Assembly (NCBI GenBank): GCA_020466095.1
Contig: CM035806.1
Span: forward strand, 93,799,554 to 93,863,553
Direction: 5' to 3'
Length of the DNA stretch: 64,000 nucleotides
DNA from: Chlorops oryzae
Lineage: Eukaryota > Arthropoda > Insecta > Diptera > Chloropidae
Below the pieces are notes generated by a model. That model did no database searches. It had not been told where the DNA came from and saw nothing but the letters and a program-made list of their open reading frames with translations. This document shows positions 22,494 to 32,739 of this stretch, piece after piece. Made by a program: the position numbers and the translations under genes. Positions within the stretch are counted from its first letter, which is position 1; every line of letters begins with the position of its first letter.

Positions 22494-23910
22494 CCTTTAT
22501 GGACCAATGATTCCAGCTATCTTTCGTAGACAAGGATCTCTACTCAATCCGTAATACGATTTTTGGCGGCGTTGTCTTGCGTTTGGCAAAAAGTGTATAG
22601 GCGGCATTGAGCGGGGAAGTCGCATACAGCGCTTTTGGTGACGAAAAAGAAATTTCATATATTAGCTCCGAAAAAACAGCAAATTTTATTCATCTAGAGT
22701 TGTCGACGATTTGTTCAAGTCGTGCACCCATCGTCGAAGACGTTATTTCGGCGCAAAAAAGTGCATGTCCCGCTCAAAAAGGTGCTTGATTATGATCGAT
22801 ATTCGACTATTATCGATGTTCCACGTTAAAACATCGTTGTTCTGGCACAATTTTTGCAGTTATAAAATTATCGGCGTAAATGAGCAATAGCATACATTTT
22901 TGGCAACATCGAAGTTATATTTCTGTTTAGAATCAGCAATCCTTGTAAGGCTCACAATATTTGCAATATCGATGATTTTCCAACAACGAGCATCCCTACA
23001 CCTGCCTTAACAAATGCACTGGGTAGTGAATACCGCTATTGCCAGTGATTGCGAATTTATTATGACGTACCTAATGTTTAACATGAAACATTATTTGATT
23101 TTAAAAGAATTTCTAAAAAATAATTTGGAGAAATTTTACGTGATAACTTATTGTCAGTGATTGCGAATTTCCAGAATTTTGGCCTAAAAGTATGCATATG
23201 AAAAATGCATGACTTGCAGCGTCGGAAACATTCAAAATAATTTTCCATGCACACATTTAGGGTGGATTAATTATCAATTTGACTGTTTCTGATTACTTCA
23301 CTATGAAGTTAGCATTACCAGGGGTTATTTTCTAAAATAAAAGAGTTACAAATTTTCTTTTTCTACAACAAATTTACAACAAATTAGCTACAAATTATTA
23401 ACTAATTTTGATTCCAAAAATTTAAAAATTTGAGGGTGGTAATGCTAACTTCACAGTGAAGTTAGCATTACCAGGGGTTATTTTCTAAAATAAAAGAGTT
23501 ACAAATTTTCTTTTTCTACAACAAATTTACAACAAATTAGCTACAAATTATTAACTAATTTTGATTCCAAAAATTTTAAAATTTGAGGGTGGTAATGCTA
23601 ACTTCACAGTGAAGTTAGCATTACCAGGGGTTATTTTCTAAAATAAAAGAGTTACAAATTTTCTTTTTCTACAACAAATTTACAACAAATTAACTACAAA
23701 TTATTAACTAATTTTGATTCCAAAAATTTAAAAATTTGAGGGTGGTAATGCTAACTTCACAGTGAAGTTAGCATTACCAGGGGTTATTTTCTAAAACAAA
23801 AGAGCTACAAATTTTTTTTTTCTACAACAAATTTACAACAAATTAGCTACAAATTCATAGCTAGTTTTTAATCTCAACTTTACAAGTGGTAATGCTAAGT
23901 TCACAGACAT
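22494..23910. repeat. Foldback right arm
   Basis: Reverse complement of the left arm. Its tandem units start GGTAATGC at 23438, 23591, 23744 and 23888 (spacings 153, 153, 144). It lacks the hAT insertion found in the left arm. Confidence 0.92.
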
Positions 23911-23919
23911 ATAATCTGC

Positions 23920-24001
23920 TTAACGCCTGCCTCCCATAGGTCTCCAAAGTGAGGAGAGGAAGGCGGATTGAAATACTACTCGATTTCTTTACTACTGAAG
24001 G
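23920..24001 (-). pseudogene. BEL/Pao integrase fragment, 5' part beyond the foldback
   Basis: Minus strand reads YFNPPSSPHFGDLWEAGVKQ with a stop just before it, the conserved end of the BEL/Pao integrase core. It joins in frame across the foldback to YHLKQMMV at 18855. The fragment ends where the inverted repeat partner of 16655-16815 begins. Confidence 0.85.
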
Positions 24002-24002
24002 A

Positions 24003-24145
24003 ATTTGCTTTTGTACGTTGAAGACCCATAAAAAATATTTCTTAAAATTTAAATTTTGCTATTGAGTGAGGCAAAATTTTTTTTTTTTAAATTTAAATCT
24101 AATATATTGGCAATACAGTGGTCGTCCAAAAGTTCGAAATATATT
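24003..24145. repeat. Inverted repeat partner of 16655-16815
   Basis: Contains TTGTACGTTGAAGACCC, then GAGTGAGGCAAAATTTT and TATATTGGCAATA followed by CAGTGGTCGTCCAAAAG, the reverse complement of 16660-16810 with a few differences. It is cut at about 24145 by the start of the BEL LTR. Confidence 0.7.
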
Positions 24146-24533
24146 TGTTGCCGCGGCCGCGCCGAATTAAACAGAACAGACGCAAGGGTTTTTAGCTCTT
24201 CGGTTTATTCAGATTAAACTTAAACAAATTGCGTTACTCTTCGCATGAACAAATAAATGTTAATTACTAAATTCAAGTTAGAGTTTGTAAATTATTTTGA
24301 TTTATACTAAGAAAATGACTTTATGATCCGATAAAAAACCGGTAGAAAAAGATGAGCAGTTATGTACAATAAGTCGAAAAAGAACTTAAACTTTGTCTAA
24401 CGACCGTCCGATTGTCTTCTTGTTCGACGTGCAACTGCCTCCAAAAAAGTTATCGCTTTCCCTCTACTCGTTATTTAGAATTGCCGCTCGCTGGTTTCAT
24501 GAGCACCGCTACAGTGTGCAGACAGTGGTAACA
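24146..24533 (-). repeat. BEL/Pao 3' LTR with polypurine tract
   Basis: On the minus strand a GGGGCGGAGAG polypurine tract (24534-24544) is followed by TGTTACCACTG at 24533, and the segment ends in GCGGCAACA at 24146. It therefore has TG...CA ends and a length of about 388 bp. No second copy was found in the window. Confidence 0.7.
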
Positions 24534-24559
24534 CTCTCCGCCCCGTAAGCGAGAGCCGT

Positions 24560-25678
24560 CGCAGCTTACCATATCTATTCTCCAACGTCTAGTCGGGCCA
24601 GCTTGACAGCCGGTCGTTCCAGTGTCCCTTGTTATGTATGTACGACAGCTCTGCGGACTTGTCCATCCTTCGCCAGCGTCTTCTCCTCGATTATGCCCTT
24701 GGGTCAACATTTTCTCGGTAGGGACCCATCTATTATGACGACTACGTCACCTTTTTGCAGTGGTGGATTCTTGTTGAACCATTTCCCTCTACGGGCCAGA
24801 ATGGGCGTGCATTCGGTAACCCACCTTGTCCAGAATTTATTGGCGAAGCTTTGTGCGTCTTTCCAGTAGCTGCGGAGATTGGCGGAGTCCGGGCAACTTG
24901 GCTTGTTGCCGGATACTGAACCCAACAGTAGGTGGTTAGAAGTTAGCGCATCGTCACCGTGCGTGTCCAACGAAACAAACGTCAGTGGCCTTGAGTTTAT
25001 TACGAACTGGACTTCGCATAGGGCATATCGTAGAGTTTCGTCGTTGATTTTGCAATCCGGGTGAATTTTCCGAAGTACAGCCTTAATTGACCTTATCAGT
25101 CTTTCCCATGCACCGCCCATATGCGGTGCCACGGGCGGGTTGAATCGCTTCTTTATTTCGTCATATTTCTGAACTATTATCTGAAAGTCAATATTGCGGC
25201 GCTGATCGCGTAAGATCGTCTCGGTGCTTCTAAAGTTTGTACCGTTATCGGTAAATATTTCTCTTGGAACTCCACGGCGAGCCGTGAAATTGTGGATGCA
25301 TATCAAGCATGAACTGGTGTCCAGTGAGTGGGCTACCTCGACGTGAATCGCGCGCATTGTGAGGCATGTAAATATAACTCCCCATCTCTTTTAGCTGCGC
25401 CGTCCGACCGTGACCAAAAACCTGCCGAAGAAGTCGATGCCGACGAAGGTAGATCGCCTTTGATATGCACCTAGTCGAGCTGAAGGCAATGGTGCCATTT
25501 TTTGACTCTGAGGCGCTGCTTCATCTATTTTGCACCGCTGACTTGCCGCTTGCACGCTTTTGTAAAGTACGCGCAGCTTTGGTATATAGAATCTGCTTCT
25601 TACAGCGTTGATGGCTGCTTCGTGCAGTAGATGATGTTTTTTTTCGTGAAAGGAATGAACTAACTTTGATGACGTCAT
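24560..25678 (-). pseudogene. BEL/Pao integrase
   Basis: Minus strand, in order: an HHCC-type zinc-binding start (SFHEKKHHLLHEAA and RFYIPKLR, about 25660-25560), GIDFFGRFLVTVG with the first catalytic Asp, a break at about 25360-25390, then IFTDNGTNFRS with the second catalytic Asp, PHMGGAWERLIRSIK with the Glu position, NSRPLTFVS, LLLGSVSGNKP, and near 24700-24570 a C-terminal GTLERPAVKLARLD block after a stop. It would have catalysed cDNA integration. Stops between pieces inactivate it. Confidence 0.88.
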
Positions 25679-25693
25679 TGTCTAAGTAAACAT

Positions 25694-26475
25694 TTAAAGA
25701 TTTAGTGAGGAGTTCTTTCTGACGTTCTTACCGCGTTGTAAGGCGAGAACATCTTCTCGAAACCCATCGCTCTGTGCTTCTCGAAACAGTAGTATTTTGG
25801 CCTTTTGTATGATCTCTGTTGTCATCGTGGGACTTTCCTCATCTTTGATACGGGCGCGCAGCTTTGCGACGTAGAGAAAAAAATTTGCTACTGCTCGATA
25901 TAGCCTTCTCCACTGCGAGAAGTACGCCACGTTCGGTTGGATTGATGCTGTGTGGCTTTTGTGCATTAGGACGTGCCGAACTTCGAGGGCGGTCGATTCT
26001 CCGATGTCGTCACAGCTCGGCCATTGGTCGTTCCCATAAGAATGCTGGACCTTTGAACCAGTCGGTGTAATCGTTGTGCGCTGAGTCTTTTGTGGCCATA
26101 TCGGCTACATTTTGAGGGTACCTAACGCCATTGTTTTACGTTGGTGTGCTCTAGGAATTCTCCGACTCGGAACATCACGAATTGCTGCAGGCGTTTCGGG
26201 TCCATCTGTAGCTACCTTAAAATGATTTTAGAGTCCGTCCAGTAATGGCAAGTCTCCGATGGGATTTTGATGATTCGTATGATTTTCAGGGCAAGTTTAA
26301 CTCCGATGAGAGCAACTTTCAGTTCTAAGCGCAGAATTGACAACGGCTTTAAAGGTGCCACTTTAGCTTTGGATGCTACAAGAACAATGTCGATTTCTCT
26401 GCCACATTGAACGCGTAGGAAACTTATCGCTGCGTACGCCTCTTCTCCTGCATCAACGAAAGTGTGGAGTTGCAC
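25694..26475 (-). pseudogene. BEL/Pao RNase H and linker
   Basis: The RNase H region reads QLHTFVDAGEEAYAAISFLR, then KAKVAPLKPLSILRLEL and a HYWTDSKIIL block at 26475-26212. The catalytic Asp of FVDA and of TDS are present. Downstream (25966-25694) is a linker region with CxxW-like and REAQSDGF blocks before the integrase. Frames change between 26100 and 26210. Confidence 0.82.
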
Positions 26476-28095
26476 ATTTTCAGCTTCTATGAACAGGATG
26501 CTGTTCTTTCGAGGGACTGTTACTGCTGAAATTTCTGTTAGTGTTTGTTTCCATTTCGACCACCTCTTAAACTGTTCGTCGGTTAAGCAGTCATCCCAAT
26601 TGATCCCAGTTCTTGCAAAAGCACTCTTTTCGTGGAAACTGCCGTGTTTTCAATCACGTCTCGCTTGAGCCTCAAGAATCTGTAATGGTACCTGAAGAGA
26701 TCAGTATTAGGCTCCCAATACAAACCTTATACTTTTTCGGTTGCGCTGAGTTCTATTGGCTTTTGCGCTGTTTGTTCCCCTCTTTTGAGTTTCCTAGGGA
26801 TCTCCGGGGCGTTGGAAATCCACTTGCGGATGTCAATTCCGGCAGCCTGGTGGATTCTTTTCACTTCATCCGCGAGATGCAAAGCTTCGTGAACTGAGCC
26901 GGTGCTGTCGATGAAATCGTCGACGTAATGGGCGGTTTTGATGGCCTGTACAGCACGAGGGTACTGCTTTTCGAATAGATCTGCGTTCGCGTTTCGAATA
27001 TAGTGTGCGATAAATGGTGCACAGTTCAATCTGAATGTTAGCGCTTCTATTACGTATACGTCGGGGTGTTGCTGCTGCCTCTCGTCTTCACACCATAAGA
27101 AGCGCTGCACAAGTACATCTTCTTTTCGTAACCGTATCTGATGAAACATTTCGGCAATGTCGGCGCATAGAGCGACATTGCCGATACGAAAAGACAGGAA
27201 TGTATCCACGAGCGGCGTCAACAAGTCGGGACCGGTGAGGAGGAAATCATTAAGTGATAGTCCTTTTGACTTCGCTGCTGCGTCCCATACTAGCCGAATA
27301 CGCTGGGGCTTATTCGGGTTAGCCGTGGTAAATATCGGCAGGTACCATACTCGTTGCGGAGTCTTCCTAAGTTCCTCTGCTGTCAACTTCCTGGCGTATC
27401 CTTTGCTAAGGAGATTATTTATTTCACGTACCATTTATTCGTTTTTGCTAGTATCTTTCTTAAATTTCCGCTGCAGACACGTCAGTCGGTGGGACGCCGT
27501 TGAAAAGCTGTCCGGCATCGCGCTTAAATCGTTGCGCCAGGGTAACCCTATTTCGTATCTGCCACCCAGGTGCTGTGGTGTTGAGAATATGAATTGCGTG
27601 GTCATCCTCTTTTGAGTGAAACGTTTTGGGTTCCGATTCAAGCGCAAAGAAATTTTTAAGGGCGATATCAATCTGATTGCTTCGTTCCTCGCAGCTGCAT
27701 GTGTGTAGGTTTAGGTGACTTTTTCTCTGATGCGTATTTACCCAACCTTGCGTGGCCCATCCCAATCGTGTTTTTGAAGCGATCGGATGTTGGCATGAGC
27801 CTTCACGAATCCGAAATGGCACCGCTAGATGCCAGTTGTCCGCTCCGATGAGAATTGTAGGTTTGGCATTTTGGCAGGTTTTTATGGGCAGCCCATTGAA
27901 GTACGTATATCTTGCACTTAAATCCTGTATGTCTAAGTTCTGTTCCGGCAGATCGAGATTCTGTACTGTTCGAACATCATGAAGTATGCACTGCTTCCCG
28001 TTGTGCACGTTTTCAATCTTTATGGTGGCCCGTCGGCTTGCGGATTCTTGACGAACAGTATCGCTCGTCCAACGCCAACATAAGGGCTTCTTCAC
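26476..28095 (-). pseudogene. BEL/Pao protease-linker and reverse transcriptase
   Basis: From 28095: a post-protease block with PTILIGADNWHLAVP and SKTRLGWATQGW, then a frame change near 27440-27460. The RT follows with PQRIRLVWDAAAKSKGLSLND, GPDLL, CADIAEMFHQI, ALTFRLNCAPFIAHY and the catalytic YVDDFID (about 27120-26900). The protease active site itself was not clearly seen. The RT frame at 27434-26727 is uninterrupted, but its joins to flanking frames are broken. Confidence 0.88.
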
Positions 28096-28133
28096 TCCAG
28101 CTATGTTTAATTTTTCAAAAACGTCTTCATCAT

Positions 28134-29274
28134 CTAAAAGGCGTACGTCTCAACGATTCTATTGCCGGACCGGAGTTTAACAGGCAGTATCCGAAACAGT
28201 GCGCCATTCTGTAAAGTATGCATATTCACCTTTTCGGCATCAGTTGAGTGCGCTTGTCGCTGACCTTTGGAATATTCTGCCGCGTGCAACAATAGGTGGT
28301 GTCGAGTGGTGCATTTTTCAACGGAACACTCTTTGGTGCTAAAACATCTACGTTGATGCCCTTTAAAGCATTGGCGGCAGAGTTTGTTTGTTTTCACTAC
28401 CTTCGCTGGTAGAAATGCCCAAAAATCGGTCGCATTTATCAAGCTTATGTTGCCCTTTACATATAACGCATCCGTTGCCTGCTTTGTCCTTAGTGGCGTG
28501 TACTTTTACTGAAGCATTTTTCTTTGTGATGCACGGTGTGACTACCGTTGAGGCCGCCTCTGCTAGTGCGTACAGCCAATTGCTGAAGGTTGTTACAACT
28601 GGATGTCCTTCCTTTGGATGCATGGCCCATGCTTGCTTGTAGTGCGTCGGCAGCTTGTCAACCAGCTCCTTAACCATAATCGGGTTACTAAGAAACTCGT
28701 GAACATTGCACGCCTCCATCGTTGCACAGATGTTCTTGACCGCAAGCCCGAATTCTATCAGCGACTCCTGTTTATCTATGGGTGCCGACATATGACGCAC
28801 CCTTTCTATCATTTTACCCACGATAAGTTCTGGCCTGCCGAAGCACATTTTTAGGGTTTAGATCATGTCGGGGACCATAGAATGTATTAAAAGCTTGCTT
28901 CTTACAATCTCAAGCGCCTTACCTTTAAGACTCGCTTGCAGTCTGACCAAGTTCTCTGCATTCGAAAATCCTCCTACGCTTGTAGTGTCTTCGTAACTGC
29001 TAATGTAGAGCGGCCATTCCTCAGGATTTCCAAAAAATGCAGGGAGATATTTTGGTAATATTTGCCTTGCCGCTATTTGCGCAGCAGTTGGTCCGTGAGT
29101 TTCACTCAAGTTTGGTGCGAAATTGATTTGCTCAGCTAAATCATCATCGCATTGTGCAAGTATTTCATATTTCCTTTGTAAATACGTCTGTCGGAGCAGA
29201 TTTTCCTCTTGCAACATTTCCAGCTGCAGTCGATTTTGTTTCGATGTGTTTTGAATACATTCCCTCTGTTTCAT
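28134..29274 (-). pseudogene. BEL/Pao gag with zinc-binding motif
   Basis: Three overlapping frames. 29274-28858 is N-terminal (LSETHGPTAAQIAARQILPKY, then FFGNPEEWPLYISSYE, the typical BEL start). 28848-28363 is the middle (LVDKLPTHYKQAW and CVICKGQHKLDKC). 28442-28134 is the C-terminal zinc region CRQCFKGHQRRCF, ECSVEKCTTRHHLLLH. Two frameshifts join them. Gag would form the particle and bind RNA. Confidence 0.87.
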
Positions 29275-29449
29275 TTCAGCTGTTGGGTTTTCAATGTTGC
29301 TAACTGCACCGATTCGAAAAGAGGGCTTTTTGAAGCTCTTCGCGTTTGCGCAATTGTTTTATTGGTTCGCGTCCAATTTAGTTTCTCTGTTTACCGCATT
29401 TTTTCGCTAAAATATACTTGGCTGTTTTACTCTCCATTTTTCCACAAAT

Positions 29450-29530
29450 TCTTTGGCCTGCGGCAGGGTTCGAACTCGGACCTTCAAGGTTACAAATCTA
29501 GCTCACTTCAACTTCGCCATCGCGAGATCT
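29450..29530 (-). ncRNA. tRNA-like / SINE-like segment with RNA polymerase III boxes
   Basis: On the minus strand TGGCGAAGTTG (29519-29509) matches the A-box consensus TRGYNNANNNG. GTTCGAACC (29475-29467) matches the B-box GWTCRANNC. They are 33 nt apart, as in tRNA genes. I could not fold a convincing acceptor stem or T stem, so a functional tRNA is unlikely; a tRNA-derived SINE or decayed tRNA is more likely. Confidence 0.45.
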
Positions 29531-29913
29531 GATTTGAGCTGGCTACGTTTATTATATCAATGTAAGTGCAAAACAACTGCTTAATAAGGGGATCTTATCG
29601 ATTTTATGGGGTCATATTTTTCTGTGTGAAGTGTTTCCATATTAATTGAATAACGTTTCTTATTGATTCAATAGGTAGCAACGTAAAATTCAACGCAATT
29701 CACGAATTAATATGAAAACAAACTCAAATCAATATGGTTCAACTTCAAATCAATGTAACTTTAACATACTCTAGGAAATATATGGAAACTACATCAAATC
29801 AAAGTTGAAAATTGTTATTTTAATATGTTTCGATATTATTTTTCTTCTATATTGAAACATATTGAATTAATATGGATCGGATTTGATTTTAGGTTGCAGT
29901 TTTTCCCTCAGTG
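29531..29913. other. Unassigned sequence ending in a transposon-like terminus
   Basis: AT-rich, non-coding. It ends TTTTTCCCTCAGTG at 29913 followed by TA, i.e. a CACTGAGGGAAAAA end read inwards, at the point where the Penelope-like coding sequence stops. No partner terminus was found. Confidence 0.35.
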
Positions 29914-30117
29914 TATGTAAATCAGATCGCAATTTTTGTCTTTGTTCCCTTTGCACTTGACCTCATGCACTGAGTTGTGTTGTTGTTCTTTTGGAATTTT
30001 GTCTTTTGTTTTTGTAAAAACATTTCTCAGTGTTGTGTGAGGCTTATATGCAAAAATGAATTGCTCTTGTTTAATTGTGTGCTTTAGAATTCTTGGGTCA
30101 GTGAGATTTTGTATATA
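29914..30117 (-). pseudogene. Penelope-like element 2: linker and start of GIY-YIG
   Basis: Encodes NLTDPRILKHTIKQEQ, FAYKPHTTLRNVFTKTKDKI, then VKCKGNKDKNCDLIYI, the conserved approach to the GIY-YIG domain. It stops exactly where the Gly of YIG would be, at the junction with the CACTGAGGG terminus. Confidence 0.82.
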
Positions 30118-31445
30118 AGGACTGTCCCAGAAATAACTCTCCTTTTGTTTTTAGGCTATTTATAAAAAAGTGTTACCTCTATAACAACATATTTGGTACC
30201 TAAATAAAGTATAAATATTGCAGACAAAAAAAAAATCGTAAAATAAAAGAGCTACTGAAAAGATGTCGTCTCAACAAGAAGAAAAGCGGAAAACAATTAT
30301 TTACAAACACCTGGAAAATCCAAACACCACGTAGAAAAAGATCGCTAAGAAAGTTGGCGTGTGCGAAAAAACTGTCAGTAGGACCATAAAACGATGCAGA
30401 CAGCTTACCCCTTTATCAAAAATACCAGGATCAGGGAGAAAAAGTGGTTCAGCGAACCAAGCGGTGGCGCAGAACGTTAAGCGGCTGTTTACTCAGAATC
30501 CAGGCACTTCGGTTCGTGGTATGGCAGCAAAAGCGGGAACATCGAAGTCAAGTGTTCAACGGATTAAAATATTTTACAACCTAAGGAGCTATAAAGTACA
30601 AAAAGTTCCTGATAGGTCTGAATAAAAGGACGGCGAAGCCAAGAGGAGGGCTCGAAAACTGTATCGCCATTACCTGCCCAAATTTGATTGCGTGATCATG
30701 GACGATGAAACGTATTGCAAAGCGGATTTCAAGCACTTACCTGGACACGGATATTATACTGCGGTTAGAAGAGGTGGAGCCTCCTCTAAATTTACCACCG
30801 AAAAACATACCAAATTTCCAAAGAAATACATGGTGTGGCAGGCCATTTGCAAATGTGGCCTTCGAAGTAAGGAATTTGTGACGGATCGCACAATCAACAC
30901 CGAAATTTACATCAGAGAGTGTCTGGACCGGTGTTTGCTGCCTTTTATACGTCAACACCAAGGTTCAGTACTATTTTGGCCTGACCTAGCAACATCTCAC
31001 TACGCCCAGAGAACGATGGATTGGTACCAAGCCAATAATGTCACTGTGATACGAAGAGAAGCAAATCCTCCAAATTGACCCGAACTTCGTCCAATCGAAA
31101 AATATTGGGCTTTAATGAAAAGGAACCTTAAGAAGACCAAACAAACTGCGAATAACATCGAAATATTTCGACATAAATGGCGTCGGGCATACACTAAGGT
31201 CAGGGGCGGATCCAGAGCCATCCGTTGGGGGGGGGAAATAAATTTTTTTTTAAATTAAAATGTTCAATTCGTATTTTAGAAAGGATGCACTATACATATA
31301 TTTTATTAGAAGATAAGCAATTGATTTTGAGAAAATAAAAACGGCAAAAATCTACAAATAAAAAAAAAACTTATTTAATAAAAAAATTTTTTTAAATAAT
31401 TTTTTATTTAAAAAGAAAAAATAAACATTTTGTTACGTATATTTA

Positions 31446-32739
31446 ACAGGTTGGCTGATAAGTCCCCGGTCTGACACATAGATGGCGTCGCTAGTATTAA
31501 ATGCATATTATTTTTATATAGTGGCAACCTTCAAATGATTCGTGTCAAAATTTGACGTCTGTAAGTCAATTAGTTTGTGAGATAGAGCGTCTTTTGTGAA
31601 GCAACTTTTGTTATTGTGAAAAAAATGGAAAAAAAGGAATTTCGTGTTTTGATAAAATACTGTTTTCTGAAGGGAAAAAATACAGTGGAAGCAAAAACTT
31701 GGCTTGATAATGAGTTTCCGGACTCTGCCCCAGGAAAATCAACAATAATTGATTGGTATGCAAAATTCAAGCGTGGTGAAATGAGCACGGAGGACGGTGA
31801 ACGCAGTGGACGCCCGAAAGAGGTGGTTACCGACGAAAACATCAAAAAAAATTCACAAAATGATTTTGAATGACCGTAAAATGAAGTTGATCGAGATAGC
31901 AGAGGCCTTAAAGATATCAAAGGAACGTGTTGGTCATATCATTCATCAATATTTGGATATGAAAAAGCTCTGTGCAACATGGGTGCCGCGCGAGCTCACA
32001 TTTGACCAAAAACAACAACGTGTTGATGATTCTGAGCGGTGTTTGCAGCCGTTAACTCGCAATACACCCGAGTTTTTGCGTCGATATGTGACAATGGATG
32101 AAACATGGCTCTATCACTACACTCCTGAGTCCAATCGACAGTCGGCTGAGTGGACAGCGATCGGTGAACCGTCTCCGAAGCGTGGAAAGACTCAAAAGTC
32201 CGCTGGCAAAGTAATGGCCTCTGTTTTTTGGGATGGGCATGGAATAATTTTTATCGATTATCTTCAGAAGGGAAAAACCATCAACAGTGACTATTATATG
32301 TCGTTATTGGAGCGTTTGAAGGTCGAAATCGCGGCAAAACGGCCCCATATGAAGAAGAAAAAAGTGTTGTTCCACCAAGACAACGCACCGTGCCACAAGT
32401 CATTGAGAACGATGGCAAAAATTCATGAATTAGGCTTCGAATTGCTTCCCCACCCACCGTATTCTCCAGATCTGGCCCCCAGCGACTTTTTCTTGTTTTC
32501 AGACCTCAAAAGGATGCTCGCAGGGAAAAAATTTGGCTGCAATGAAGAGGTGATCGCCGAAACTGAGGCCTATTTTGAGGGAAAACCGAAGGAGTACTAC
32601 CAAAATGGTATCAACAAATTGGAAGGTCGTTATAATCGTTGTATCGCTCTTGAAGGGAACTATGTTGAATAATAAAAACGAATTTTGACAAAAAAATGTG
32701 TTTTTCTTTGTTAGACCGGGGACTTATCAGCCAACCTGT
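31446..32739 (+). mobile_element. Himar1-type (irritans subfamily) mariner
   Basis: Perfect 27-bp terminal inverted repeats beginning ACAGGTTGGCTGATAAG lie next to TA on both sides (31444-31445 and 32740-32741). These ends are the same as those of Himar1 from the horn fly. It is the innermost element of the four-level nest and therefore the youngest of the four. Confidence 0.95.
31625..32672 (+). pseudogene. Mariner transposase, one frameshift
   Basis: Starts at ATG 31625 (MEKKEFRVLIKYCF). A run of eight A at about 31844-31851 shifts the frame near residue 77; the following frame continues without a stop to 32672. All hallmarks are present: WVPREL, MDETW (first Asp), HQDNAPCH (second Asp), YSPDLAPSDFF (third Asp, 34 residues later, so DD34D). 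The length is about 348 residues, as for Himar1. The protein looks close to Himar1 from memory. One base in a homopolymer is the only disabling change seen. Confidence 0.92.

Larger units (their letters stand above)
18856..23910. mobile_element. Foldback (FB-like) transposon with long inverted arms
   Basis: A 5,055-bp element. The left arm (18856-21380, containing a 1,099-bp hAT insertion) is the reverse complement of the right arm (22494-23910, 1,417 bp). Without the hAT and its target copy the left arm is 1,418 bp, so the arms match in length and are nearly identical. The outer part of each arm is a tandem array of about 153-bp units. The element starts ATGTCTGTGAAC, ends GTTCACAGACAT and is flanked by the 9-bp duplication ATAATCTGC (18847-18855 and 23911-23919). 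Long arms with internal tandem repeats and a 9-bp duplication are the hallmarks of Drosophila FB elements. The 1.1-kb spacer carries no recognised transposase, so the copy is non-autonomous. Confidence 0.9.
24146..29420 (-). mobile_element. Degenerate BEL/Pao retrotransposon with 3' LTR only
   Basis: A minus-strand element read in order: gag, zinc-binding region, protease and linker, RT, RNase H, integrase, polypurine tract, 3' LTR. Each part is broken by stops or frameshifts. No matching 5' LTR is found upstream of gag, so the 5' end has been lost. The order protease-RT-RNase H-integrase and the motifs are those of BEL/Pao. Confidence 0.9.
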
